From: an uncultured Bacteroidales bacterium
Lineage (GTDB): Bacteria > Bacteroidota > Bacteroidia > Bacteroidales > Marinilabiliaceae
NCBI GenBank assembly: GCA_934699135.1
Contig: CAKUVM010000006.1
Coordinates: 1 to 64,000 of the forward strand
Length of the DNA: 64,000 nt
Reading direction: 5' to 3'
In this document: positions 53,073-61,808 of the stretch, piece after piece
Layout: each line of letters starts with the position of its first letter
Numbering within the stretch: position 1 is the first letter of the stretch
Notes under the pieces: generated by a model
Databases searched by the model: none
Told to the model about the DNA's origin: nothing
The model's input: the letters and a program-made list of their open reading frames with translations, nothing else
Translations under genes and position numbers: made by a program

Positions 53073-53121
53073 AAAAGCAATCGCCCCGCCGAGCCATGTT
53101 TTCTGCCCTGCGGAGCGGTTG
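53073..53121 (-). terminator. Candidate terminator of the S41 peptidase gene
   Basis: On the minus strand CAACCGCTCCGC (53121-53110) pairs imperfectly with GCGGGGCGATTG (53089-53078), followed by CTTTTC. Confidence 0.5.
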
Positions 53122-53155
53122 TCTTGATGGCCTTGCGACTGGGCGCCGGGCTTCG

Positions 53156-54613
53156 CTATTTGGTTATTTTGACTTTCTCAAAAAGTCCGGCCGGCCTCTT
53201 GTCTGCCGATGAGGCCAATGGCCTGCCGGTTGCCGGTGGCACGCAGGCCGACTTGTTTGCCGCCCCATTGCCGTTCAGCACCCTAAGGGCGGCGGCCGTC
53301 AGCGTCTCCTCCGGGTCGCCGAGGTCGCGGACTCCTTTGCTCATAAGCCCTGCCAAGTCTTGCGCCAAGATGTCCGGCGCCAGGCCTTTGCCCTCGGAGG
53401 TGTCGAAGCTCTCGTGATCGCTGTTCTTATATATGGCCACAATGGGCATGAGCAGCCAGTTGTTGATGGTGGACGAGTAGTATGGTTGCCCGTCAGAGCG
53501 CGTGAAGTCTTCCGGAGACATGACGTACATCATTGAGTTCTTGCCTCCTGTGGTGTCGCCCACGAGGGTCACGTCCATATATGGTTTAAGCACCCATATG
53601 GTGGCCTCGGAGGCGGAATAGGTGCTGCCGCCCGTCAAGACCACGAGGCGGCTCAAGTCCATGTTGACGCCCACGGTGTCGGCAAAATGTTCCATGGTGG
53701 CGTCTTCTGTGTAGCCCAACTCGCTCTCTAAGATGTCGTTGTAGTCATAGCAAAGCATGTCTTTTCCAGCCTCCACCACGCTGCGCGGGGCCAGAATGTC
53801 TACCAAGGTGGCCATGGCGCCCATGTCTCCGCCTGTGTTATATCGCAGGTCGAGAATCATCTCTTCCGCGCCCTCGGCCTTGAGTTGCTCAAAGGCGGCC
53901 TTTAGCTCTTGATTGAAAGCGGCGGAATAGCTGGTATAGAAGAGGTAGCCCGCTTTCTTGCCATTGTCTAGGTTGAAGAGCGCCGTGCGAGCCACGGAGC
54001 TGAGCGTCAGGCTCGTGGCTGTCATGGTGTAAGACACTGTCTCTTCATTGCCGTCGGTGTAGTGGAGGCCTGAGAATGCGCCCCCCGTGGCTTCCACGAA
54101 GACGGTGTTGTAGTTTTTGTCCGTTATCGTGACGCCGTTCACTGCCGTTATGATGTCGCCGCGCCTCGCCCCCGCGCGTGAGGCTGGCGTGTTGTCATGC
54201 ACAAATGTGATGATGGCCGCCACGTCATCGCTCGTCGAGCTGATGTATGAGAGGCTATATTCCCATCCGAAGTCGGTGTACTTGCCATCGAACTCATCTT
54301 GCGTGGCTTGCGCGTCGTCGCTTATGTATGAGAATCTGTCTTTGGAAGACAGGAGGGAGTAGAAATATTCTTTGGTGTCGGCCTGCTTGGTCGGATCGAG
54401 TTGCGGCATCTCGTCGGCCCAGTAGTAGTATGTGCTCATCACCTCCTGTACAAACGTGTTGGCCTTTATCGTTGTGGCAGATATGGTAGTGCCTGTGGAG
54501 CCGCCATTGTTCCCGCCGTTGTGGGCGGGGGTGTTGTCGTCATCGGAGCAGGAGGCCGAGGTCAACGCCAGCAGGGTGGCCGTGGCGGCAAGCGCAATGC
54601 TGTTTTTGCTCAT
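53156..54613 (-). CDS. S41-family C-terminal processing peptidase lipoprotein
   Basis: 485 aa. Lipobox ALTSASC (Cys22) is followed by an Asp/Asn/Gly-rich spacer. An N-terminal helical region (about 45-110) contains YYYWADEMPQLDPTK, a PDZ-like domain (about 120-200) has SRAGARRGDIITAVNGV, and the peptidase domain (about 210-420) carries ILDLRYNTGGDM, catalytic Ser in LTGGSTYSASEATI and Lys in GDTTGGKNSM. The final 60 residues are less conserved. It is predicted to act in the periplasm or at the cell surface; the substrate is unknown. Monocistronic. Confidence 0.9.
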   Translation of the reverse strand: MSKNSIALAATATLLALTSASCSDDDNTPAHNGGNNGGSTGTTISATTIKANTFVQEVMSTYYYWADEMPQLDPTKQADTKEYFYSLLSSKDRFSYISDDAQATQDEFDGKYTDFGWEYSLSYISSTSDDVAAIITFVHDNTPASRAGARRGDIITAVNGVTITDKNYNTVFVEATGGAFSGLHYTDGNEETVSYTMTATSLTLSSVARTALFNLDNGKKAGYLFYTSYSAAFNQELKAAFEQLKAEGAEEMILDLRYNTGGDMGAMATLVDILAPRSVVEAGKDMLCYDYNDILESELGYTEDATMEHFADTVGVNMDLSRLVVLTGGSTYSASEATIWVLKPYMDVTLVGDTTGGKNSMMYVMSPEDFTRSDGQPYYSSTINNWLLMPIVAIYKNSDHESFDTSEGKGLAPDILAQDLAGLMSKGVRDLGDPEETLTAAALRVLNGNGAANKSACVPPATGRPLASSADKRPAGLFEKVKITK

Positions 54614-54705
54614 ATTGTTTTAGTCGCTATGTCAGTTTTCTGCAAATATTGAAATTTTAAGCGGATAATTCGCGCTGATCGTTTACTAATTTGGACGTGC
54701 CGCTA

Positions 54706-56226
54706 TTATTTTATCAAGAGTCCCTGCCGCGCCAGTTCTTTTTCGGCTTTAAGGGCGGAGAGCAGGGCTATGGGAATTCCCCCTCCGGCCTCCAGCCAGT
54801 GACCCGCCATGACGAAGTTTCGCAGCCCGCGCAGCGTGGTGTCGACGGGCGGGCGCTTCGTCAGGTTGTCCATTGTGGCCCAACCTTGCGAGCTGCCCAG
54901 GGCGTTTGCCGTGTAGCGATGGTATGTGGCGGGTGTCGTCACGTCGGCCACCTCCACTTTTTCGGGAGAGAATGCGGGGCCGAGCCTTTTGCTGAGCGTG
55001 GCCATGACGTGCCGTCTTATCCTGTCTTTGGCCTCGGCGTATTGCGCGGGATTGTCTCGGCGCAAGTCAATCCACCATTGGCCCTCGCGCGTGGTGTAGT
55101 TGACGGTGAGCGTGGTTTTGCCTTGCGGGGCGAGTGTTGGGTCGAAGCTGTTGACCTCCACCTCCATTTGGCAAAATTGGGTGCCGTCTGGCAACGTGGT
55201 GGACTCATTGAGGCGGAAGAAATGCGGGAGCGTATCCAAGGTGCCTGCGTAGCCCATATGTACGCGGCAATATGACGGGTATATGGTTCCTTTGCCGGTC
55301 GCGAGCAGTTTTTTTTGCCTCTTCGTGACGTATTTCCCGCCCAGCGCGTCGCCGACAGTCCAACGCCAGTCGGCGCATGAGCATATGGCGTCGGCCACTG
55401 TCCGCGTGCCGTCGTTTAGGGTCAGTCCCGCGGCTCTGTTCCCTTCAGTGCGGATCTCCTTCACGCCGCGGCCGGTGATTAGCTTGCCGCCAAGGTCCTT
55501 AAACGTACGCTCCAGCAGCCCTGTCAGCGCGGCCGACCCGCCAATGGGGTAGGCGGCCACGCGCGCGGCCATGTAGGCTTGGCCGAAGATGACCACGGTC
55601 ATCCGCGTCTCGTCCATATAGAGCCTCTCCAATGCCGCGCGCAGAAGTGGGCTTTTCATCTGTTGGGCGAACGTCTTGTTGGTCAGCCGCCCCCAATGGT
55701 TCATAATGGGCAGCAGTCTCCACATTTTCCATAGTTTGGCGTAGTGGGCCATGCGCCCTAGCGCGGTGGTCTCAGTGGGCCATGGCGGCAGGTTGGGCAG
55801 CATTCGCTCCACCGTGCGTATGGCGCCCGTCCATTGGCGTATGGCGTCGCCGTCTTCGGGCGCCAACGTCAGCAGATAGGCCTCCAGGCGGTCTGTGTCG
55901 TTATACAGATGGAAGTGCCAATGGCCACCACCCTTTTGCGGCAGCTCTATGTCCACGCGCTCGTCATGGTCTACCAAGCGGAGCGAGTCAACGTCCGCCA
56001 CGCTGCGCCACATGTCATGGAATGACGTCCCCACCCTCGCGCCCAGCACCCAGTGCAGGCATCCGTTGAATCCGTAGTCGCCGCGCCTCCAGTTTTGGCA
56101 CAGCCCGCCAGCCTTGTCACCGCGCTCATAGATGACAGCCTCAGCCCCGCGCCGGAGCACCCTGATGCCGAGGCACAGGCCGGCTATCCCGCCCCCTATG
56201 ATCTCTATGCGTTTGCTGTCTCCCAT
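54706..56226 (-). CDS. FAD-dependent oxidoreductase, CrtI/phytoene-desaturase-like
   Basis: 506 aa. The N-terminal dinucleotide-binding motif is IEIIGGGIAGLCLGIRVLRRGAEAVIYERGDKAGGLCQNW. The C-terminal FAD segment is LRNFVMAGHWLEAGGGIPIALLSALKAEKEL, as in carotenoid desaturases and isomerases. The middle carries KTFAQQMKSPLLRAAL and MAARVAAYPIGGSAALTGLLERTFKDLGGK, typical of the same superfamily. The true substrate is not a carotenoid by necessity; no other carotenoid genes are nearby. Upstream of it, by 31 bases, is an EamA transporter. Confidence 0.88.
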   Translation of the reverse strand: MGDSKRIEIIGGGIAGLCLGIRVLRRGAEAVIYERGDKAGGLCQNWRRGDYGFNGCLHWVLGARVGTSFHDMWRSVADVDSLRLVDHDERVDIELPQKGGGHWHFHLYNDTDRLEAYLLTLAPEDGDAIRQWTGAIRTVERMLPNLPPWPTETTALGRMAHYAKLWKMWRLLPIMNHWGRLTNKTFAQQMKSPLLRAALERLYMDETRMTVVIFGQAYMAARVAAYPIGGSAALTGLLERTFKDLGGKLITGRGVKEIRTEGNRAAGLTLNDGTRTVADAICSCADWRWTVGDALGGKYVTKRQKKLLATGKGTIYPSYCRVHMGYAGTLDTLPHFFRLNESTTLPDGTQFCQMEVEVNSFDPTLAPQGKTTLTVNYTTREGQWWIDLRRDNPAQYAEAKDRIRRHVMATLSKRLGPAFSPEKVEVADVTTPATYHRYTANALGSSQGWATMDNLTKRPPVDTTLRGLRNFVMAGHWLEAGGGIPIALLSALKAEKELARQGLLIK

Positions 56227-56257
56227 GGACTCATGACGTTAACCTCCGCCCGCGCGG

Positions 56258-57226
56258 CTATACGCTGCCACATATTATGATTCCTATGCCGGCCAGTATG
56301 CCAAGCAGGCACAAGCCCTTGCGGAGCATGTTGCGCTCGTGGAAGAGGAGCGCGGCGAGGCTGAAAGACACAATGGCGTTGCACCTGCGGATGGGCGATA
56401 TGAGTGAGATCATACTGCCTGGGCTTGCCAGCGCGCCGTAATAGAAAAAGTCGGCGGCTATGATCACGATGCCGATCATTGGTATTGTCCACTTCCACCG
56501 GAAAGGCTCATAGCCCACGCGCTCGGCAAGCGCATTGTCACTCTCCGCGCCGTCAGCCTTGCGTGCCTCTTTGAATTTGCGCCTAGCTGGCCACCATATG
56601 ATGAGCAGGAGCGGGATGGTCATGAGAAACTGGTAGCACGAGTAGTAGAACAAGACGGCCATGCGGTTGATGTGCGCCCCGCTTATTATGTGCTTGTCAA
56701 AGAGAGCGGAGCAGGCGCCGATGAGCGTGCCCGCAACCACGCACCACACCCACTTGTTGGCCTTGAAGTTGATGCCCTCGCGACGCCCGGCCACGCTGAA
56801 GAGGAAAAAGAACGCGAATGCCACCAGCAGTCCGACCCACTGCGTGGCGTTGGGCCGCTCGGCAAAGATGATGAGCGCGCCCACGAGCGTCCAGACGGGA
56901 GCCGTGGCGCGGATGGGGGCCACAATGCTGAGCGGCAGGTTTTTCATGCCATAATATACAAAGACCCACGACCCCAACACTATGGCCGCCTTGCCGATCA
57001 GCAGGAGGTGATCGTGCGCCGAGATGGGCGGGATGTAGGCCCAGTCTTGTGGCGTCAGCGCGCCCATGGCGGAGGCCACGCACAGCGGAAGCAGTATGAC
57101 GGAAGACGTCAGTGTGCTGACCATCAGCACGGGAAGCACCGCGTTGCTGCGGAGCGAATATTTTCTCAATACGTCATAGAAGCCCAGGCACAAGGCCGAG
57201 ACGAGGGCCAGGACGAACCAAACCAT
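56258..57226 (-). CDS. EamA/DMT-superfamily transporter
   Basis: 322 aa with about ten transmembrane helices arranged as two EamA repeats, separated by a charged cytoplasmic loop (about residues 208-235, RRKFKEARKADGAESDNALAERVG). It begins VWFVLALVSALCLGFYDVLRKYSLR. Segments LSIVAPIRATAPVWTLVGALIIFAERPNATQWVGLLVAFAFFF and MISLISPIRRCNAIVSFSLAALLFHERN are diagnostic of the drug/metabolite transporter superfamily. Substrate unknown. Located upstream of the oxidoreductase and probably co-transcribed with it. Confidence 0.88.
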   Translation of the reverse strand: MVWFVLALVSALCLGFYDVLRKYSLRSNAVLPVLMVSTLTSSVILLPLCVASAMGALTPQDWAYIPPISAHDHLLLIGKAAIVLGSWVFVYYGMKNLPLSIVAPIRATAPVWTLVGALIIFAERPNATQWVGLLVAFAFFFLFSVAGRREGINFKANKWVWCVVAGTLIGACSALFDKHIISGAHINRMAVLFYYSCYQFLMTIPLLLIIWWPARRKFKEARKADGAESDNALAERVGYEPFRWKWTIPMIGIVIIAADFFYYGALASPGSMISLISPIRRCNAIVSFSLAALLFHERNMLRKGLCLLGILAGIGIIICGSV

Positions 57227-57292
57227 TTTGTCTGTTGAGGTGTCTTGTTGTCGAGGGCGGCCTTTAGTAGTGTCGTGGCCGCGGCTCTGTTG

Positions 57293-59386
57293 TCAATCAT
57301 CATTGGCGGCGGCTGGCTCGCTCACGGTCATCGCGAAGCCGGGCGATGGCAGGCCTGCCCCATTCCACAGGGTGGGACGCACGCTGTCGGCATAAGCGTA
57401 GCGCACGTAGCGCGGGTCCATGACCATATGGCTGAACATTGTGACCCAGTCGCCAGAGGCGAGCGCTTTGGCGGGGCGGAAGACGGAGTCTGGCCCGGCC
57501 ACCTCAAAGGCCGATGGCAATGAGGTGTCGATGCGCAGCACGTCGGCGTGGTCAAACCACACGTTGACCACTTGATGGTCTCTCACGGCCTTGCGCGGCA
57601 TGGGGCACGAGCCATGGTGTGGAGCGCCTAGTGAGTACACGTCCGCCAGTGCGGCCGCTGCCATGCGCCGACCCTCTTCGGCCTGCCGCCGGCTTTTGGT
57701 CGGGAACTTGGGGTTCGTGGCCAGGTCTATCAGCGAGATTAGGCTCACCTTGTCGTCCAGTTGGTTCACCGCGTCCACCTGAGCCTGCCTCGCGTCGCCC
57801 CCGCCGCCGTGTGTGGAGCGAGGCATGGTGGGGATTTGGCTCATGTATATGGGCAGGTCTTTGCGGCCAAACGTGGCGCGTAGCGTCTTCACAATCTGCT
57901 TGGTGTGCGCCGTCAGGTCGCGTCGCTCAGTGGGCCGCGACATGTCGGCTTCGCCCATATGGCACAAGACACCTGCCACGGCGAAGCCTTGCAGTGGGGC
58001 TAGCATCTTGTTATACACTGAGCCGCGGAGCCACAGCGGCAGGCCCATGCAGTTGCGGAACTCGCTCATATATCTGTTGTCCGGCATCCCCATGAGGCTC
58101 ACCTTGGAGTCTCCCGCCGTAAAGTGCGCCGCCGCGCAATAGGCCCACTCGCCGTCTATGCGTACGCTCTTGCTGCCATCCGGTGTCTCAATCCTCATTG
58201 GGGTGCCGTCTGGCGGGCCGTAGATGCCAGCTGTCTCATGATGCCCGTCTAGGCGTATGTTTATGGTCATGTGGCCACTTTGCGTCAGGTCGGCTGGTAT
58301 GTCATACGTGCCGCGCGGCAGTGTGGCCGTCGTGTCGTAGCTGTGGCCCACAAGGGCTTGGTTCACGTAGGTCAAGTCGTTGTCCGCCAGTCCGCCCAGG
58401 ACAATGCGCATTTTCGTGCGCCGTGGCATGCCGGGTGGCAGCTCCACGTTTTTCACAAGCCACACCACCCCGTCGAAGCCGGGCAGGCCGTCGCGGCCCC
58501 ATAGCCCTGGCAGGCGCATTGACGGCCACTGCTGTGGGTTGAGCTTGGAGATGTTCATGAATTCGTCATAGACGCTCAACTTGCCCAAGATGTTGCGCCC
58601 GGCTTCATCGCGCGTCTCCAACATGGGCAACGAGGCCAGCCAGCTGACGCATTCGGCGTGCTTCTCGCGCCATGTCTCCAATTCTCTTTTGGCCTCGTCT
58701 TCACACTCAAGAAGTTCGGGGTTCTCCCAAGCCCTGCATGGGGCGTCGGCGCAAGACGCCAAAATCACGCCTACGGGGATTCGCAGGCTGTCGCGCAATA
58801 TCTTTGCGAATGTCAGCGCACCATTGTTGAGGCCAATGTCCATGCCTTCTGTCAGGCTGGCCCAGCCTCCTCGGCTCTCGCTCTGCGGCCACGCCGCCGC
58901 GCCAGGCTCCATGCGGAAAATGCGCACGAGCGGGTCTTGCCGCATGGGCTCGGGGGGTGTCTCTTCTGCCGCCGCGCTGTCGGGACCATGGCACACGTCT
59001 GGCAGGGGCGATTCGCCCGTCTGGCCCACGGCCGTCCATACCTCGCCAATGAGGATGTCCCGCACCACGCTGCCGCCCGCATTGGTGGAGAATTTTATGG
59101 CGTGGCGCAGGGTGTCGGCTCCCGGCGTGTTCAGCGTGGCCTCCCATATGCTGTCGGCTCTGGCCGACGTGGTGACGGAATAGTCCCAGTCTGTCATGAT
59201 TATGACGTGGGTGCCTGGCGACGCTTTCCCTTTGACCACGACAGTGCTATGCTGCTGGAGTATGGCGCCGTCTGCAAACAGCGGATCCACGTTGAAGAAC
59301 CCTTCGTCTTGGCACGAAGTGACGAGGGCCGCCGCGGCCGCCAAGAATCCAAAGTGGCATAAATCTCTTCTGTGAAGAAGCTCCAT
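57293..59386 (-). CDS. Sialate O-acetylesterase-family lipoprotein lacking catalytic residues
   Basis: 697 aa. Lipobox LVTSC (Cys25). The overall order follows the sialate O-acetylesterase/SASA family: N-terminal VDPLFADGAILQQHSTVVVKGKASPGT, then GEVWTAVGQTGESPLPD, a long jelly-roll insertion (LPGLWGRDGLPGFDGVVWLVKNVELP), PLQGFAVAGVLCHMGEADM, LPIYMSQIPT and C-terminal VSLISLIDLATNPKFP. Active family members have Ser in GQSNME and His in a D-x-x-H block (DIHP). Here the Ser position is Thr123 (GQTGES) and the His block reads NPKFP (about 558-562). It is therefore predicted to be catalytically inactive, or to use another mechanism. It lies 66 bases upstream of the EamA gene on the same strand. 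Confidence 0.75.
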   Translation of the reverse strand: MELLHRRDLCHFGFLAAAAALVTSCQDEGFFNVDPLFADGAILQQHSTVVVKGKASPGTHVIIMTDWDYSVTTSARADSIWEATLNTPGADTLRHAIKFSTNAGGSVVRDILIGEVWTAVGQTGESPLPDVCHGPDSAAAEETPPEPMRQDPLVRIFRMEPGAAAWPQSESRGGWASLTEGMDIGLNNGALTFAKILRDSLRIPVGVILASCADAPCRAWENPELLECEDEAKRELETWREKHAECVSWLASLPMLETRDEAGRNILGKLSVYDEFMNISKLNPQQWPSMRLPGLWGRDGLPGFDGVVWLVKNVELPPGMPRRTKMRIVLGGLADNDLTYVNQALVGHSYDTTATLPRGTYDIPADLTQSGHMTINIRLDGHHETAGIYGPPDGTPMRIETPDGSKSVRIDGEWAYCAAAHFTAGDSKVSLMGMPDNRYMSEFRNCMGLPLWLRGSVYNKMLAPLQGFAVAGVLCHMGEADMSRPTERRDLTAHTKQIVKTLRATFGRKDLPIYMSQIPTMPRSTHGGGGDARQAQVDAVNQLDDKVSLISLIDLATNPKFPTKSRRQAEEGRRMAAAALADVYSLGAPHHGSCPMPRKAVRDHQVVNVWFDHADVLRIDTSLPSAFEVAGPDSVFRPAKALASGDWVTMFSHMVMDPRYVRYAYADSVRPTLWNGAGLPSPGFAMTVSEPAAANDD

Positions 59387-59434
59387 CTTGTTCTTTTTAC
59401 ACCTTTTTTGCCTTAGGTCAGGGCCATTGCGGCG

Positions 59435-60499
59435 CTATGCCGTGATGGCGGCGACGCTCTTTGCCAGATTGGCGAAAGCCATGCCCGCCGGGCTGTTGGC
59501 GTTGAGGGCCGCGGGGGTGCCGGCGTCGCCATCTTCTCGGATAGACTGGACTATGGGGATTTGGCCGAGCAGTGGGACCCCAAGCTCCTCTGCCAAGTCT
59601 CGCGCTCCGTCTTTGCCGAAGATGTAATATTTATTCTCTGGCAACTCGGCGGGCGTGAACCAGGCCATATTTTCAACAATGCCAAGCACTGGCACTCCCA
59701 CCTTGGGGTTGAGGAACATGTCCACGCCCTTGCGGGCGTCGGCGAGCGCTACTTTCTGTGGGGTGGAGACCACGATGGCCCCCGTGAGCTTCACTAGCCC
59801 GACGAGCGATATGTGGATGTCTGACGTGCCTGGGGGCATGTCGATGAGCAGGTAGTCCAGCTCTCCCCAGTCGGCCTCCGTCACAAGCTGCTTTATGGCG
59901 TTGGTGGCCATGGCCCCGCGCCACACCACGGCTTGGCCAGGATCAACAAAGAAACCTATGCTCAGCATCTTTACCCCGTATTTTTCAACGGGGTCTATGA
60001 GTTCATGCCCCTCGGTCGATTTGTCAGACAGGGTGGGGCGCGCGTCCTCAGTGCCGAACATGATGGGCACCGACGGGCCGAAGATGTCGGCATCCAGCAG
60101 CCCCACCTTGAAGCCCATCTGGCTGAGCGCGATGGCCAAGTTGCTCGTGACGGTGGATTTGCCCACGCCGCCCTTTCCCGACGCCACGGCAATGACGTTC
60201 TTTACGCCTGGCAGCACGGGACGCTCCGGAGCCTTGGGCCTTTGGCGTATCTTGATGAATATGTTGCCGTCTATCTCCACCTCTGGTCCCATCTCTCTCT
60301 TGATGGCCTCGGCTGCGCGTTGTTTGATGATGCCGACGAGCGGGTCGTTTGGCCTGTCGAAGATGAGTGAGAAGCTCACCCTGCTGCCGCTTATGCGGAT
60401 GTCGTCCTCAAGCATGCCAAGGGTCACGATGTCCTCCCCTTTCTCGGGGTGGGTCACTGTTTTCAGTGCCTGGATTACTTGTGCGGGGTAGAATGCCAT
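59435..60499 (-). CDS. mrp: Mrp/ApbC-family P-loop ATPase (Fe-S carrier)
   Basis: 354 aa. An N-terminal MIP18/DUF59-like domain (about 5-80: VIQALKTVTHPEKGEDIVTLGMLEDDIRISGSRVSFSL) is fused to the ATPase domain with deviant Walker A VASGKGGVGKSTVTSNLAI. Also present are DADIFGPSVPIMFG, VWRGAMATNAIKQLVTEADWGELDYLLIDMPPGTSDIHISL, and VENMAWFTPAELPENKYYIFGKDGA. The CxxC found in many Mrp proteins near VENM is absent, as commonly in Bacteroidota. It is thought to deliver iron-sulfur clusters in the cytoplasm. Confidence 0.93.
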   Translation of the reverse strand: MAFYPAQVIQALKTVTHPEKGEDIVTLGMLEDDIRISGSRVSFSLIFDRPNDPLVGIIKQRAAEAIKREMGPEVEIDGNIFIKIRQRPKAPERPVLPGVKNVIAVASGKGGVGKSTVTSNLAIALSQMGFKVGLLDADIFGPSVPIMFGTEDARPTLSDKSTEGHELIDPVEKYGVKMLSIGFFVDPGQAVVWRGAMATNAIKQLVTEADWGELDYLLIDMPPGTSDIHISLVGLVKLTGAIVVSTPQKVALADARKGVDMFLNPKVGVPVLGIVENMAWFTPAELPENKYYIFGKDGARDLAEELGVPLLGQIPIVQSIREDGDAGTPAALNANSPAGMAFANLAKSVAAITA

Positions 60500-60532
60500 A
60501 TGTGTCTGAATCTTTTATTGTGGGCGGCGGCG

Positions 60533-61279
60533 TCAGCGCTCCTTAATCACTACGCTGCGCCCCACGTTGTGGTAGTTGTCTCGCTCAATGTCCGCCTCCG
60601 GCTCTTTGAGCGCCACCCCTGCCGGGATGGAGAAACGGACATATTTGATCGTCATGCCGGCGTCTATCCACTTTTGCTCATAATACGTCCTGATGCCGAG
60701 CGCGGGGTCCGGCTCGTCTTGCGCGTAGAGGTCGGCCGTCATGGCTTGTGGCGCTATGTTGTTGGCTTTCATCATCTCTTGCGCATAGGCGAAGAGGAAC
60801 GGGCTGTCTGTCTTCAGGTGTACGGGCCCGTTGGGAGACAAGAAGTTGCGGTATCGCGAGAGCATGAGCGTGCCAATGAGCCTCTTGCGCTCTTTCCGCA
60901 TCTGCGGGTCGGGAAACGTGACCCACACCTCGCTCACCTCGCCGGGGGCGAAGAACTGCTCGATGAACTCTATGCGCGTCCTGATAAAGGCCACGTTGGC
61001 GAGTCCCTCATTGGCGGCCTCTGTGGCCCCGGCGTGCATCCGCGCCCCCTTGATGTCCACGCCAATGTAGTTTTTTGACTGGTCGCGCCGCGCCAGCCCT
61101 ACTGTATATTCCCCCCTGCCGCAGCCTAGCTCCAGCACAATGGGGTTGGCGTTGCCGAACCATTCGTGCCAATGTCCGCGTTGGCTGAAACCTTCGCTTT
61201 GCAGTGTGTCAAAGTCGGCCTCGAAGACGTGACGGTAGCCCGCCATGTCGGCAAATTTCTTTAGTTTGTTCTTTCCCAT
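60533..61279 (-). CDS. trmB: tRNA (guanine-N7-)-methyltransferase
   Basis: 248 aa. It methylates G46 of tRNAs with S-adenosylmethionine. Motif I is VLELGCGRGEYTVGLARR, followed by YIGVDIKGARMHAGATEA, then the characteristic VWVTFPDPQMRKERKRLIG and FLSPNGPVHLKTDS. It lies 33 bases upstream of mrp and 10 bases downstream of gldH, so mrp, trmB, gldH, the PSP1 gene and holB may form one minus-strand operon. Confidence 0.95.
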   Translation of the reverse strand: MGKNKLKKFADMAGYRHVFEADFDTLQSEGFSQRGHWHEWFGNANPIVLELGCGRGEYTVGLARRDQSKNYIGVDIKGARMHAGATEAANEGLANVAFIRTRIEFIEQFFAPGEVSEVWVTFPDPQMRKERKRLIGTLMLSRYRNFLSPNGPVHLKTDSPFLFAYAQEMMKANNIAPQAMTADLYAQDEPDPALGIRTYYEQKWIDAGMTIKYVRFSIPAGVALKEPEADIERDNYHNVGRSVVIKER

Positions 61280-61289
61280 GGTCAGGGGG

Positions 61290-61808
61290 TCATTGTTCCT
61301 CCTTATGCCGCTCTATGAGCAGACCTATGTCGTGGATTCCTTTCAGCTGGTCTTTGCGCATCCCTTGCGTGAGGCGGAATGTGTATGGGCCGGGCCGCGC
61401 GAAGCGCACCTGCGGCATGTATGGGCATCGCAGGGTGTAGAGCGAACCCCATCCGCCGCCCAGCCACGTGCCGTCCGCCTTGGCCAAGACGCACTCCAGA
61501 GTGTCGCGGCGTGTGTGGCCGTCGGGAGACACCACGTCAATGAAGAGCCACAGGTTGGCAAAGGCGTAGTCGTTGTCATTGCGCACCTGGATCATTATGT
61601 CGTAGGCTCCCGTGGTGTCGGTTATCTCGGCGCGGAAGACTGCGAGTGAGTCTTTGTCCCAGTTGGCCTTGGCCAAGCTCACGAACTCGTCATAGGCCAC
61701 TCCGCCTGTGCATCCGCTTCCCAGCAAGGCGGCGCACGCGACCAGGGCTGCCGCCAATGTCAACCGCAGTTTGCACGTGCCTCTATTTTTGTTCTCCGCC
61801 TTGCTCAT
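61290..61808 (-). CDS. gldH: GldH-like lipoprotein
   Basis: 172 aa from the ATG at 61808, inside the 3' end of the PSP1 gene (26-base overlap). The signal peptide carries lipobox LLGSGC (Cys33). The mature domain matches the gliding-motility lipoprotein GldH: YDEFVSLAKANWDKDSLAVFRAEITDTTGAYDIMIQVRNDNDYAFANLWLFIDV, then RPGPYTFRLTQGMRKDQLKGIHDIGLLIER. In non-gliding Bacteroidales the gene is conserved in the holB-PSP1-gldH order; its role there is unclear. The longer frame upstream to 62177 is out-of-frame reading of the PSP1 tail. Confidence 0.9.
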   Translation of the reverse strand: MSKAENKNRGTCKLRLTLAAALVACAALLGSGCTGGVAYDEFVSLAKANWDKDSLAVFRAEITDTTGAYDIMIQVRNDNDYAFANLWLFIDVVSPDGHTRRDTLECVLAKADGTWLGGGWGSLYTLRCPYMPQVRFARPGPYTFRLTQGMRKDQLKGIHDIGLLIERHKEEQ

